Both the position numbers and the translations under genes were made by a program. Of a stretch of DNA of 64,000 nt, positions 1-12,317 are shown piece by piece (the first letter of the stretch is position 1; each line of letters starts with the position of its first letter). Under the pieces are notes generated by a model. That model was given only the letters and a program-made list of their open reading frames with translations, ran no database searches and was not told the origin of the DNA. Source of the DNA: Dreissena polymorpha (lineage: Eukaryota > Mollusca > Bivalvia > Myida > Dreissenidae); NCBI RefSeq assembly GCF_020536995.1, contig NW_026273344.1:62001-126000 (forward strand), read 5' to 3'.

Positions 1-639
1 TTGCCTATAAGAAAAGGAAATTAACTCCATACACGATGACAAACCTTGTAATCATGAAAGAAAAGCTGTTTCTTCGAGAAGTACCACTTTCAAACCGGTA
101 CCAAGCAGTCATAAATATGTGTAAATAACGTTTCATCAATACGAATTGCAATATAGATACACATTTTAAACATATTAATCTTTCTGTAAGATGCCTAACA
201 TGCACCGGTTATCCAGGAGCGAGTAATTATAAGATATTTTAGGTAAATACTCACTGCTCTCCATGGTTGGTTTGTTTACTTTCGCTTCGCTGTTCATCTT
301 TTTCCGGTGGTGATGATTGACGGTGATTATGGTTTGCGTTTTCATCGGGATTCAAACCCATTTTCGTCAGCTGGTCAAATTTATTTTTGTACGTTTGATG
401 TTCCATTTTCACCATTTTATAAAAATGCTTCGTAATTATGCGTCAAACGACATTAAATTTATCTTTAAACATATATATATATAACTTCACCGTTACTCCA
501 CTAAAGAGGATGATTTGTTTTTATATGTATTTGTGTCAATGCTTTCTCGCAAATTTGAAATTTGAAATAAGATTAACTGATAAAAATACCATCTTGTAAA
601 AAGTATTCTTTATTGTGATACAAACGTTTTCGAGGGAAT

Positions 640-1467
640 GATCATCTTCGGGCACTCGAAAATCCGTTCCTGTCCGAGTGCGCATTTTGAGAGCGCCCGC
701 AGATGATTATGTCAGAGAAAATATTTATTTTCGCTATTATTGCATAAACAAATCACACACACCAAAATAAATTAAAATAACATTGAAAACAATATGTCTT
801 GTTCATTCGACATGAACAAAATAATTCGATAATTTCGTATGACGTCATACAGTTCGATGTTGTGTTTTACATATGCCTCACTCGGTCATCATCAGAAATG
901 ACGAGGCTTTACCTTCGTATAGGCAGTTTTCGATTTAAAATGTGTTTAAACAGTAGAATAATGCAAATTTGAAACGCAGCCACTCAAAGTAAGAAATGAA
1001 GAATTATTTTGGAATATACTGGTCGTGACGGTTAAATATATCGTCAGAATAAATCATTGTTTTCATAGATGTTTCTTTCATACAGGTTTATCTTATTTCG
1101 TTCCAACTAAATTGTATAAAAATTATACTGCAAACATAAGTATTGTCACTGAAGTATTTCAAGCATACAGCAGGAACGTTGAAGGTACATGAACACTTAC
1201 ATTTACAACATAGTCTTTTAAAAGTGTTGAGTAAATAACCTTAACTTCATTGACGTTGCTAATAAAATTAAGCTGTTTTTAAGAGTGTGAAGATGAAATA
1301 ATTTGAAAAGTGGATTGAAATATCCATTGCCTTTATCCTTGCATGTATGAGGAAACTGGTGCTTATTCAGTTCCCCATTTATGCTTGGAAGGTCGTCAAA
1401 GGCTGGAGAAGGGAAGTTACTGCGCGTGGACCAGATTATGGATATGAAAAACACATATCAGGGCCTT
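640..1467 (+). repeat. Left arm of a large inverted repeat around gene A
   Basis: This stretch reappears as its reverse complement at 8386-9148. Matching landmarks are the ends near 1467 and 8386 (CAGGGCCT and its complement AGGCCCTG), the tract around 1300-1420 with 8490-8600, and the tract around 770-830 with 8990-9050. Neither arm is present at the matching place in unit B, so they are insertions in unit A. They are probably two copies of one unclassified element in opposite orientation. No coding capacity is seen. Confidence 0.75.
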
Positions 1468-1469
1468 TT

Positions 1470-2530
1470 GCCAAGAGGGCACTTTAGATAGAGTTTATGC
1501 AATAATAGCTATAGATTTAATTCGGAACTCGATCGCTGTTGGGTTTTTCCGATTTCTGAGCGCGCGTGGAAGGTACACACATTGTCATTAATACAGTAAT
1601 GACCAGTAATGTCGATATCCGATTTGCTTACCATTCAGTAGTAGATAATAAGTATTTAAACGACAGTAGTGTTTCTTTTAGGAAATGTCAAAAGTCCTTT
1701 GTTGTTATAACTATTATTATTATTAATTACACATAACAAATCTAACACTGATATACATGTATGTCAGACGTTTATTATATGATTAAAGTCTAAATACACC
1801 GTTCAGATGTACAGCCGCCTAAACGAATGGGTCCAGTAGCTAACATCCTTAAAGACATGAAAAACAGACTTTGCCAGCTGTATGGTAATGAAGGAACCTA
1901 TACAAACGGCATGACATATGCAATATTTCTTCTGAACAACATTATTCATGTTCTTGTTTTTGGCATGTTTTATAGATATAGCAAATACAAGTAATATATG
2001 GTAAAGCTCGTTAGTGATGTGCCTTCTAATCTTAAGGTCTAGTCTTAAGCGAATAATTTTCTTTACTTTTTAGATCAGATTTAAGAAAAGCATCACAATA
2101 TAGCTATATCAATAGACATATAAATATCCACCTGATATGGAACGATATATTAGTTCTACTACTACGAATGGACTGAGGATAATAAGGTTTTTGTGCTTTG
2201 GTACTTGTTATTATGATTTTAAATATACTTGAATAGCAAAATATATATACGATGGAGTCACTCTCGGTAGTTTCGTTGATAAACTTCTATTAAAACTGAA
2301 TGCCAAGGCCTACGCACAGTATATGCAATGACATTAAGTTACGTGACCGAAGCTGTTTACATGTACATGCAGCATTATATCGTGTTACATAGTATTCTTA
2401 CAAATTAAACACGATCGAGATTAGTTCATCCAAAGAAAAATGATTTAATCATGGTATTTTTATCAACTATAACGAACGTTGGAGCAGAAAAAGTGGTGTT
2501 TACTATTCAGCGATAAGAGAAATTATTGAT
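1470..2530. other. Non-coding stretch, nothing recognised
   Basis: AT-rich sequence without a convincing reading frame, tandem repeat or terminal repeat. Unit B has no counterpart, so it is probably inserted or heavily diverged DNA next to the left inverted-repeat arm. Confidence 0.4.
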
Positions 2531-3274
2531 TCACTCTCTTTTAAAATATGCTTGTCAGCTTTTGTTTGTACCTACCGCTCGTGCTCAAATATCGGAAAAA
2601 GCCAGATTGGAGCGTTCCGAATAACAACTAATGGTCATTGTTTATATAAAATTTTTGGGGTAAAACCCACTTGCGTCAATGAAATATTTCAAATCCCAAT
2701 AGTTTCATGGAAGTCACTTGTCATTTACCTCACCTGTTTCTCAGTTTTTTTGAAATGTGATATTAACAGATAAACATCGTATCCTTATTTGTCAGGTATT
2801 GTAATCCACACGTTGAATACATGTATGCGCAAACCCATTTATCAATTTACCATAACTTAGTACTTTGGAGTTTAATATAATTGCTGACATGGTGGGTAAA
2901 ATATTACATAGGTTATAGGTTCTCTTCTTTGTTTTAAAACAATTTCGCCATTTTAAGCAAGTAGCGCGTGCACGCTGTCAAATGATTAAAAATTTACATT
3001 GCGCTTTGGACAAAAATGAAAGTCAATTAAGATTTATCCTTTTCGCTCAAGTAATTTGTGTGCAGGATGTATGTTTTTTTCTTTATTGAGATTTTGTGCC
3101 GTTTTCAATATTATTTTAGTTAAATAACGCATTCATTTGTCGACTCACACTTTATCTGGGAGATCTACTAGGTTACCTGTACGACAGTGAACATACGTAC
3201 TTGAATCAAAGGTAGATGGAGGATGATCGTAGATAAGATTTCGTGACCAATCCCCAAACAAATAATTTATCAGG

Positions 3275-3330
3275 GCCGAAAATCGAACCCGTAATCCTCG
3301 AATTTGTAGTTAACCGTACTGAGTAAGCCT
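3275..3330 (-). repeat. tRNA-derived SINE remnant (unit A copy)
   Basis: Read on the minus strand, this has a B-box-like GGGTTCGATTTTCGG and a degenerate A-box region. The same place in unit B (19291-19355) holds a better preserved copy, so the insertion predates the duplication. There is no acceptor-stem pairing, so this is not a functional tRNA. Confidence 0.5.
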
Positions 3331-3699
3331 GTGAATATAGGACGTTTTTATGTTTGGTAGTAAAAACGATGGAAATGAGACACTTGCTATTTAAATAGTA
3401 TTGCTGGAACAGAGTTATCGCTCGATACTAATTTTCTTAAAAACGGTTGTAAATGGTATTTTTTAAGACAATTTATTAAAGATATAGTATAAAGATCCAG
3501 TATATGAAAAATAATGTATTTACAATAATTAAATGTATATTGGAGTTTATTTCAAAAGTTAGAAGCTCGGTTTAAATTACAAAGATATGTGGGAAATAGG
3601 TACCCTTGCGTCAGTCTATCGCCTGTTCTTCTTATAATAATACTTGCTTGATAGTTTCAGATTTATTTTTAACATACAAATAACCTAAGAGGATGAGTA

Positions 3700-3894
3700 A
3701 TATAGAAACTGAAGTTTCGGTTTCGTAATTCTACCGGGAACATTTTTTTCCTGGAATGAAATTTCATACGTGTACACTATCACGTGACTGACTAGAAATT
3801 CTAATATAAATAAGGCACTTTTTCAAGATAATGCACACGAACTCTTGGATCTCATAAAATGTTTCGTTGCCTTACGGTCGTTTGTTTGCTGCAG
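3700..3894 (+). pseudogene. Orphan promoter and signal-peptide exon fragment of the C4-like family
   Basis: A third copy of the family's promoter and exon 1 start lies 1.6 kb upstream of gene A. It has CACGTG at 3781-3786 and a TATA-like TATAAATA at 3805-3812. The spacer to the start codon at 3859 is nearly identical to the one in gene A. The first 12 codons match gene A except for one residue (MFRCLTVVCLLQ). Homology stops at 3894, where an unrelated tandem repeat begins, so coiled-coil and globular domains are absent. The frame runs only a dozen codons into the repeat before a stop. I read it as a duplicated gene head cut off by repeat insertion or expansion. It might still drive transcription. 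Confidence 0.75.
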
Positions 3895-4430
3895 ACGTTA
3901 TGCCCCTTTTTATACTTAGAAAAAAAATGAAAATTTGGTTAAGTTTTGTGTTTAGGTTCACTTTATTCCTAAAGTATCAAAGCAATTGCTTTTATAATTG
4001 CAACACTTACTAACTATCTTAATGGGACTGTGCAGGCAAAGTTATGTAAACGCTGACTGGCATTTTGACATAATTATGGCCCCTTTTATACTTAGAAAAT
4101 TCAAAATTTGTTTAAGTTTTGGGTTTTGGTCCATTTTACTACTCAAGTATAACATTTATTGCTTTCAGGACTTGGAACACTTACTTACTATCACAAGGGA
4201 CTGTACAGGACAAGTTGCATAACTCTGGTTGTCATTTTGACGGAATCATGGCCCTTTTTTGACTAAGTAATTTGAATATGTTGTTAAATTTTGTTTTAAG
4301 TTGCACTTTACTTCTAAAGTATCAAGGCTATTGCTTTCAAACTTCAAATACTTTCTTACTATCATAAGGTTACTGTACTGGCAAGTTGAATTTGACCTTT
4401 ACCTTTGAATGACCTTGAATCTCAACGTAA
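3895..4430 (+). repeat. Diverged tandem repeat, about 175 bp x 3, molluscan type
   Basis: Three diverged units each start near a landmark of the type TTATGGCCCCTTTTT followed by ACTTAG, at about 3898, 4074 and 4247. Each continues through AAGTTT, CTAAAGTATCAA and CTTACTATC landmarks. This is a familiar dispersed repeat style of mollusc genomes; a piece in reverse orientation lies near 40170-40220. No protein is encoded. Confidence 0.65.
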
Positions 4431-4439
4431 AATATATAC

Positions 4440-5150
4440 AATTTGCTTATATTGCCATAACTTCTTTATTTAGGATCGGATTTGATTCATACTTTGAAAA
4501 AAAACAACACACTTACCTGATATACCACAATGGACTCAATCCAAACCATTCCCCACGTCCCACCCCAGACACCCCCCCCCCCCCCAATAAAAAAAATAAA
4601 ATAAATAAATTGTGTTTCCTTCTTTTCCTTATTTTTGTAAATATGATCTAATGAATGACCACACCCCAAATTATTCCCCCTCTCCACCCCCACACATTTT
4701 TTTTTTAAACATGTTTAAAAAAACACAAATATATAGTTTTATTATTTTATTTTTGAAAGACCGTCCAACCATCCCACCCAAGTTATTGCTATCAAACTTG
4801 AAATATAATCTTATTAGTTTGTTTTATGCCTTTTGAAATGTTAAATAGATTGTGGAAAATATACCTGAACTCAGAATCGTCTATTATGCACCACTTCTTT
4901 AAAACATAAGCGATCAATATGTTTCAATTATGGTCCTCTTCCAGTTAGATTATAATTATATTACCTTGACATTATTGAATATGAACAAATTTCGCCATGA
5001 TGGCTTAGTTATACTGTTAAGCACTCGAAAAGTCGGGCACGCTGTCTTTTGACAGCTCTTGCTAAACATGGTAGTTGTTAGTAAGAAATTAAAGTGTAAT
5101 AGATAAGTGAAAAACATACAGGTATATTCGCCGAACCACAAATATTAATT
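4440..5150. other. Non-coding, low-complexity tracts
   Basis: Contains a C-rich tract at 4568-4585 and A-rich and T-rich runs to about 4760. Short frames here are products of base composition. Nothing else is recognised. Confidence 0.4.
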
Positions 5151-5404
5151 TCCAGTTAACTGCTCAACGGTTTTGTGGGACGAGGGCATCCTAATTTAAA
5201 TTTGAGATAAGAAAAAAATGAAACAAAAACATCGCTAATTGCTTTTTGTGTAGAGTTATTAAGAAACAACGCATCATATTGTTCAATATTTGTACAGTCA
5301 TCAGGCAACTTCCGTATGAAACAGTCAGTTGCAAACATAATTGTATAGCTTTGTTTCGAATGCGCACGTATATACCCAACTATGTTTGAAGAAGTGTACA
5401 CCTT

Positions 5405-5438
5405 CACGTGACTGTCAAAAGATTCTAGTATAAATAAG
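5405..5438 (+). promoter_or_regulatory. Gene A core promoter: E-box and TATA-like box
   Basis: CACGTG at 5405-5410 and TATAAATAAG at 5429-5438, 45-54 bp before the start codon at 5483. The same CACGTG plus TATAAATA arrangement precedes gene B (twice) and the orphan head at 3781-3812. Conservation across four copies supports a functional core promoter; start site is inferred about 30 bp downstream of the TATA box. Confidence 0.65.
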
Positions 5439-5482
5439 GCACTTTTTCAAGATAATTCACACGCACTCTTGGATCTCATAAA

Positions 5483-7068
5483 ATGTTTTGTTGCCTTACG
5501 GTCGTTTGTTTGCTGCAAAGCGTCTACGCTCTTAATCCGACAAACACGTTGCAATATGAATACCACGTGCTAGCGAAACTGGTAGAATTTGACCATTTCA
5601 AAGCGGAAACAGCAATGAAAGTTGCAGCCTTAGAAAACCAACTGCAATGTAAGTAAGATTTTAATTGATTGATTTCGAGATACAATATTATTCATATCTA
5701 AGAAAGGGTATTGTAGAATAAATTCGTTGCAATTGAATATATTTCGATCGCGTACAAAAATTACATGTTGATTTAAAAAAATTAAATTGTAATTTATAGC
5801 ATGAATGAAAGACTGTAATGTTGTTACAGGTATTACTAATTATTGAACTTAGTGTATGCTTTAATCCTACTAAATAAATATATCTGTTACAAAGAGTAAA
5901 TTTATTACGAGTGACTGAATACGCGCGGTATCAAATTACATCGAGATAAGTTTTTCTCGTATTATTGACTTCGATGTTTTTTCCATTTAAGTCGAAACTC
6001 AAAACAAATGAAACGAGGAGACTTAATTTCACGATTTAAACCCCATGCTAACCTCACAGTGCTTTTACCTTACGCCATGCTGATTAAATGAAATGTGAGA
6101 ATACTAGAGAACGTTTTACAAGATGTCATTAATACCCACGTCATGAGGTAATCATTAAAGATCACTTTGTCCGTAATGGTTTAGTGCAACACAATTAAAA
6201 TTATAACAATCTAAAATGTAACTGATTAGTATTGAATATATGAAGATGTATATTCAGCGTAAACGATAGCAAGTTTATTCTATAATATAACATGTAACTG
6301 AATAACATCTCTTGTTCTTATATTGTGAAATTAAGTGTATGCTTTTAAAGGTAAACAAAACGTTCTTTTCATTTTCAACATCACTGGCTTTAATATAACA
6401 GTAATAATTTCTATCAATGTTACCGTGCTATTGTTTAATATCCCGATTAAAAAAAACACTATTTCTGTTCGATTTTAGTGACACAAAACACATTGCACTC
6501 TGAGTTTAGGGAAAAGTCTGGTTCTACGTACATTCGGTGGGGAAAGAAAACGTGCCCCAACATCACGACGACCTCGCAAGTATACAGCGGTCAAGCCGCT
6601 GGTGGGCACTACCAACACACCGGTTCAGCGGCGTTTATTTGTCTTCCCGACGATCCAGAATATGACACACCGGCAGTCGAGTCAATTGAGCAGTCGGGCC
6701 GCTCTTTAATTTACGGTTCTGAGTACGAAACGAACCAAGGTGAATTATTAAGGTCTCTCCACGACAAAGAGGTGCCTTGTTCCCTCTGCTATACTCGCGG
6801 GAAGACAACGGTGATGCTGCCGGCAAGGACATCCTGCTACAGTGGTTGGACGCTGGAGTACAGAGGGTTTTTGATGTCATCTGAAGCCAACCAACCGGGA
6901 AAGAACTACGTTTGTGTGGATAAAGATCCAGAGGAAGTGAACGCTAGTCATGAAAATAAAAATGGGGCGCTTCTCTATCTAGTTGAGGCGCGAGAGGGTT
7001 CATTTCGAAGAAATCCATATCAACCTGGCTGGGAGTTATCGTGCGCGGTCTGTTCCACAACGTTCTAA
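5483..7068 (+). CDS. Secreted short-chain collagen C4-like protein, gene A (2 exons)
   Basis: Exon 1 is 5483-5648 with donor GTAAGT at 5649. Exon 2 is 6479-7068 after acceptor TTTTAG. The phase-1 junction gives 251 aa. Residues 1-16 form a signal peptide (hydrophobic core, ending VYA). Residues about 25-60 are a charged helical segment (EFDHFKAETAMKVAALENQL) likely to form a short coiled coil. The rest is the globular domain seen in 'short-chain collagen C4-like' proteins of molluscs and cnidarians, with landmarks GSTYIRWGKKTC, PCSLCYT, TSCYSGWTLEYRG, YVCVD, YLVEAREGS and LSCAVC. Eight cysteines in this domain suggest disulphide bonding. There are no Gly-X-Y collagen repeats, so the coiled coil may replace the collagen stalk as oligomerising part. 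It is probably extracellular; the exact role is unknown. A polyadenylation signal AATAAA lies at 7419-7424. Confidence 0.85.
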
Positions 7069-7430
7069 TTAACGATGTTGGCCATTCGCTTAATTGTTAT
7101 GTTCCTTACGCTGACTTTATCAAAAAAAAATTCAATATAAATGATTTCCTTGTGACTTTGTCATGCTTTAAAAACGTTTATAGCATTCGTATCATATAAA
7201 AATGCGCAAAAAGTGAACATTAAACAAAATATTACAGTTATAACTCTGAAACATTATTACGAAATTGAACTTAATATTCTTGTAACCGGAATTTTGCCAT
7301 CTAATGTATTACTAGATTTGTCGCTCGCATGTAATAGTATTGATGTATGTATGCATGAGTGAATTTTTACTTGTATTTTAAAAAATTGAGTAACATAATG
7401 TTTGTATGGAATAGCACAAATAAATGTAAA

Positions 7431-8260
7431 GTAACTCTTTTTTCGTTCACTGATATCAACACATTGATATAAATCACAAGCATAGTATCGTTTTTGTGCA
7501 TAACATTTTAACTTTCTATCATTTCATAAAATAAAATTTTACATTACATTAAAACAACAACCATTATAACCGATAAAGACATGCAAATAAACACAGAAAC
7601 TTTTTATATTTGTTTGTTGCTGTCATTATTGTTTTTCTATTTTTCAAATTACTTCAATTTCTATTACTTCAATAGCATTTTCGGCCAGATGGGTACTTAA
7701 TAAACTATACATTATATAATTGGATTGCACTGAAAATGACACAAATATGCAAAAAAGCAATAAGATAGTAGATAAAAATAGGCCAAAACTTATCAAACTG
7801 AAACAAAACGCAATGATCTTATAAACTCCTTAGTAGCAATGCGGAGAAAGCAAAGTTGACGTTATTCTAATCATCCACCTTTGAAAGAAGACAAGTGTTG
7901 TATATGGTTATTAACTAAATACATTATAATCCAAGTATGAAAACACAAGGCATGGTCAATAACTAAGTACCATACATATGTGTTGTTTTATTAGTACCTC
8001 AAGATTAAGGTTTTTTGCGATGCCCGAACAGCTACAATAGACTCTGACCAAAGTACCAAGGCAGTCGATTAAGTATTTCTGACTTTCAGGTTTATTTTAA
8101 GTCTGATTTGTAATCGCGTTTCTCTGGCATACGTGACATCCTTAACATAGGAATCATATCCAAGTTAATAGCTGTGGCAATCGTTCTTCACTGTAACCGT
8201 TCAGAGTATAATTCGCGGATGCAGATTGTAAATCACGACGTTATTCATATTATGACGTAC
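7431..8260 (+). other. 3' flank shared by gene A and gene B, non-coding
   Basis: This flank matches 24310-24690 and 25677-26160 downstream of gene B. The unit A version is uninterrupted at 7830, where unit B carries a 979-bp insertion. No frame or repeat of its own is evident. Confidence 0.6.
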
Positions 8261-8305
8261 CATTTGGGTAAAAAGTCAACAAGACCTACTAGGTTAAAAG
8301 AGAAA

Positions 8306-8365
8306 TGTACGTCGACGTACAATATGTACGTTGACGTACATTATTTTGTACTTCGACGCACAAAA
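8306..8365. repeat. Cluster of three near-identical short palindromes
   Basis: TGTACGTCGACGTACA at 8306-8321 is a perfect 16-bp palindrome. TGTACGTTGACGTACA at 8325-8340 differs at one base, and a third decayed copy (TTGTACTTCGACGCACAA) lies near 8346-8363. No matching cluster is visible at the corresponding place in unit B. Confidence 0.8.
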
Positions 8366-8385
8366 TTGTACACGTGCCGTTCAGG

Positions 8386-9148
8386 CCCTGTTATGTGTTT
8401 TTCATATCCATAAACTGTTCCACGCGCAGTTACCTCCCTCCCTTAGTAATGGCTGGATTTAATGAAGTTATTATGAACTTTGTTAATACCTCCAGCCTTC
8501 GACGACTTTCCAAGCATACATGGGCAACTGAATAAGCACCAGTTTTCTCATTCTTGCAGGGATAAAGGCAATGCATATTTCAATCCACTTTTTAAATTAT
8601 AGCATCTGCACTCTCTTGACAACAGCTTTATTTTATTGGCAACCTCAATGAAGTAAAAGGTTATTTACTCAACACTTTCAAAAGACTATGCTGTAAATTT
8701 AGGTGTTTATGTACCTTCAAACGTTCCTGTTGTATGCCTGAAATACTTCAATGACAATATGTTGGCAGTATTAATTTTTAGAAAATTTAGTTGGAATGAA
8801 ATAAGATAGACCTTCCTCATTTCTTAATTTGCACGGCTGCATTTTTAATTGCATTAATCCACTGTTTAAACACATTTTAAATCGAAATCTGCATATCCGA
8901 AGGTAAAGCCTGATGTTGACCGAGTGAGGCATATGTAAAACGCAACCTTGAACTGTATGACGTCATATGAAATAATCGAATTATTTTTTCGATGTCGAAT
9001 GAACAAGACATATTGTTTTCAATGTTATTTCAGTTTATTTTGGTATGTGTGAATTGTTTATGCAATAATAGCGACAATACACATTTTCTCGGACATAACA
9101 CTCGGGCAGGAACGGATTTTTCGAGCGCCTGCAGATGATCATGCCCAC
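8386..9148 (-). repeat. Right arm of the large inverted repeat around gene A
   Basis: Reverse complement of 640-1467 with moderate divergence and small indels. Together the arms enclose about 6.9 kb containing gene A. See the left arm for landmarks. Confidence 0.75.
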
Positions 9149-9663
9149 GACCCGTGTATTATCCCTATATTTAAATCAGTTTTATAACCATTTCGAAGAC
9201 ACATACAAAACACACTTAATATGGTATTGTGTATTCAGAAATAGCCTTTACAAACAATGCATCCACTCAATTATGTTTAATATTTAAATAACTGCCATCT
9301 AAACTCATGAAAAATTTAGTTTTCTTATAAGTGTACGTATATATATCAAACAAAAGCATTTTTAGTTACTTTGCGCGAATGTTGCTCCATACACTTCCAT
9401 CTTTTATACTTGTTTAATAGCGCCAAGTGTAGGCTGCTAAATTGTGTGCTCTGACATTTTTCATTGTAATTGCAAAACTGGTGGATACACAATTGTCATT
9501 TTTGGTACATTGATTTATAAATAGTTGCTGAAAAGGAATCTTTGTTTGTTGTATGTTATTATCATTCCCAAATTGGATTTTTATCTAGAGACAATTGAAT
9601 ATTCATTATTTTATATATTATTTTACCTGATAATTTACAAATTTTAGTGAACACAATTTCAAA

Positions 9664-10890
9664 GGATTAATTGTGTGTAGAATAAAAACATACAATAGAC
9701 AGCAATTATTGCATTTATCTCGGATACCGGGGAGTTATTCTTTGCCGAACAATGAAATTCTCGCCTCTCTGGAAAAGTTTTATCTCTTGAACTATAGAGG
9801 TGCCCCGGGGCGTAGTAATCAGGAGATTAGATCATGGGATATAAACTCTGGTGTTGACTTGGACAATTTGAAATCCTTACCTGAAATAATCCTTACAATA
9901 ATATCCAGTTATAGGAAAAACTGTATATTAATACAATCTGACAAAACCAATGTTACAAATAACCTTGTTATAATACAACCTTAATCACCCATACCCGTAC
10001 AACAACCGAAAAAGATAAATGTCTGTTCTTTAAATCCCAGATCTGTTAAAAATAAAACACTCTCAATCTTTGACTTTATAATAACAAGCGATGTATAGTT
10101 GCACTCACGGAAATCTTGGATCTTCTGTTGATAAAGTATGTTTAAGTGAACTTGTTCCAAAAAGGTTACAACGTTAAAATCGTTCCCCCGTAATGATGGA
10201 AAGCCATGGGGTGGTGTTGCTATAGTAGATAAAAACGGCATTGATATTCGTATGTTATTATCAACAAAAGACACAGAATTCTTAGAATTTGAACACGTAG
10301 ATTGCAAAATGATTGTACGTAGTTTTTCATTACGGCTTGTGGTTGTTTACAGACCACCGCAAACAAAAACGAACGGGTTGAAACCTAACAATTTTCTTGA
10401 AGAAGATTTCCCCCAATATCTGTCCAAATATGTCAAGCTGGACTCTCACATCGTAATAGTAGAAGACCTCAACTTTCACTTGGATTACCCACGTAATAAC
10501 AATGCCAACAAATTTAAAACCTGCCTTTAATCATTTGGTTTGAAACAACACGTAAATGTTCAAAGACATGTTGCAGGACACACACTTGATGTCATTACCT
10601 GAGACAATGATAATACAGTATCCAATATCAATGTTTACGACCCTGAACCATCACATTCAACCGGTAATATTTCCAAAGATCACATTGCTGTAACGTTCAA
10701 TGCTCGAGCGTCAAGGCTATCGCCAACTAGGAAAACTGTTACTTACAGAAAGCTACGTTCCATTGACATCGATTCATTTAAAACGGATATGAAAGCATGT
10801 CAGATCTTTAAGAATGATTCTGAAATTACGAGTATAGATAATAATGGGGATACCATTGTACTCAGTATCAACGTTGTATGTTTAATTGTA
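9664..10890 (+). pseudogene. LINE remnant: apurinic-type endonuclease region
   Basis: Broken frames together resemble the N-terminal half of a Jockey/CR1-group non-LTR retrotransposon ORF2. The clearest part is 10180-10530: GGVAIVDK, VVYRPPQTKTN and HIVIVEDLNFHLD, which correspond to the endonuclease core (YRPP and GDFN/H-type motifs). From 10531 another frame gives LDVI, DNDNTVSN and SKDHIAVTFN, the end of the same domain. Stops and frame changes occur near 9984, 10530 and 10600, and no reverse transcriptase follows. It is a dead 3'-truncated copy. Clade is not resolved. Confidence 0.75.
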
Positions 10891-11066
10891 TGTTAAACGA
10901 TGATTTTGCTGTTGCTTATGCTAAGTATGTTAAAAAATATTGTTATTATTTAGTTTAATAATTCGCGTATGCTGTGTTCGCACGTTTGAAATGGATTCTG
11001 TATTGGAATCGTGGTAAAATATATACATAATGTATAGTTTGTAATTTTGTATATCATGTGAAATAA

Positions 11067-11190
11067 GACGGGGCTGATACGGCGTACGGATTGGCGAGGC
11101 TTAATAAGACGAGGCTGATACGGCGTACGGAAAGTCGAGGCTTAATAAGACGAGGCTGATACGGCGTACGTAAAGGCGAGGCATACAGAG
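11067..11190 (+). repeat. Minisatellite, 41 bp x 3
   Basis: Three head-to-tail copies of a 41-bp unit containing GGCTGATACGGCGTACG, with units starting near 11068, 11109 and 11150. It is more GC-rich than its surroundings. Confidence 0.85.
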
Positions 11191-11406
11191 CCTTTTCACA
11201 CACCATATCGGACGAGTCTGATATCACATGATATCATAAGTCATTAAATATATATTAAATGTATTATGCCATATTAATGCAAATACAAAAGTGAATGAAA
11301 GAAGAACAAACTATAAATAACCGCTATATATTATTGATTTAATATGGTATTGTATATGGTATACTTTGGACATGATAGATGCTATGATTGCATCCGCTAG
11401 CGACTA

Positions 11407-11590
11407 GTGCCGAAAGTCGATGTCAGAGTTTACTCGACATTCGCCCAGCTCAATATTCGGAACAAGTGCCGAATGTGGATGTCAGAGGTGGGTCGTCATT
11501 CGCCCCAGTTGATATTCTTTACTTGTGCCGAATGTCGATGCCAGAGCTGGCTCGACATTCGCCACAGCTCGATATTCGAATGTCGATTGC
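11407..11590 (+). repeat. Minisatellite, 59 bp x 3
   Basis: Units start at 11407, 11466 and 11525, each beginning GTGCCGAA and containing GATGTCAGAG-like and ACATTCGCC-like stretches. The overlapping open frames here in two phases arise from the repeat and are not regarded as genes. Confidence 0.85.
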
Positions 11591-12317
11591 CGATGTCAGT
11601 GCCAACTTCATGCACCTTAATATGCGAGGCATTGTGACTTGCCTTACCGCTATTCAATTGCGAAGACTAGTCGCCTTTAAAATTATACACCACACGATAT
11701 TGGCATGAAAAGAACGGAACGGCCACCTGTTCAACGTACACTATTAGGCAAAAGCACGTACAAATAAAGTTATAATAATAACTAATAATGTACTAATATT
11801 AAAAAATATATTTGAAACAAGGAAGTTAAGTGGCATTCATAACTTACAATTCTAACAAACATTTCAAACACAATATCTTGAAAGTTTAATAAATATTAAA
11901 CTGATTTAAAAATACGATGACTTTTCTCAGCTTGTATTTGTTTGCATTCCTCAATTTATTGTAAAAACAATTGTAAAACACGTAACAGTATTATTCCAAA
12001 GAATTCACCTTAACATATAGTAGTTTATTTGATTGGCATTTTCACACGCCTACATGTTCCCCTATTTTTGGTTTGAACATCTACTTTAAGCCAAAAAAAA
12101 ATCTTTTTTTTTACTGGGAAATGGTTTATCTGAAAAGAGATATGTTGCATAGTAATATGAAAATTATACGCGTCCATATGTATCACATCATGCTCATTCA
12201 ACTTTGTTTTTTTTCAATCGATTACACGTTGCTTAAAAGCACTAAACAAGTATACATTTCTACCGTGAATGTTTTTTTATTCAATAATAAGTAAATATTT
12301 ATGTCGCAAAAAAAAAA

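Larger units (their letters stand above)
290..9275 (+). repeat. Segmental duplication unit A (holds gene A)
   Basis: Stretches through this interval match 18280-27315 in the same order and orientation. Examples are 470-600 with 18450-18545, 2640-3330 with 18605-19355, the gene and its 3' flank 5400-8230 with 21490-26160, and 9180-9275 with 27225-27315. The match is interrupted by insertions private to one unit. I infer an old direct duplication of a one-gene segment. Percent identity was not computed; coding exons look about nine-tenths identical and flanks much less. Confidence 0.8.

Noticed and set aside
6635-6880. Minus-strand frame within exon 2 of gene A (and the same at 23449-23718)
   Set aside because: Antisense shadow of the conserved C4-like domain.
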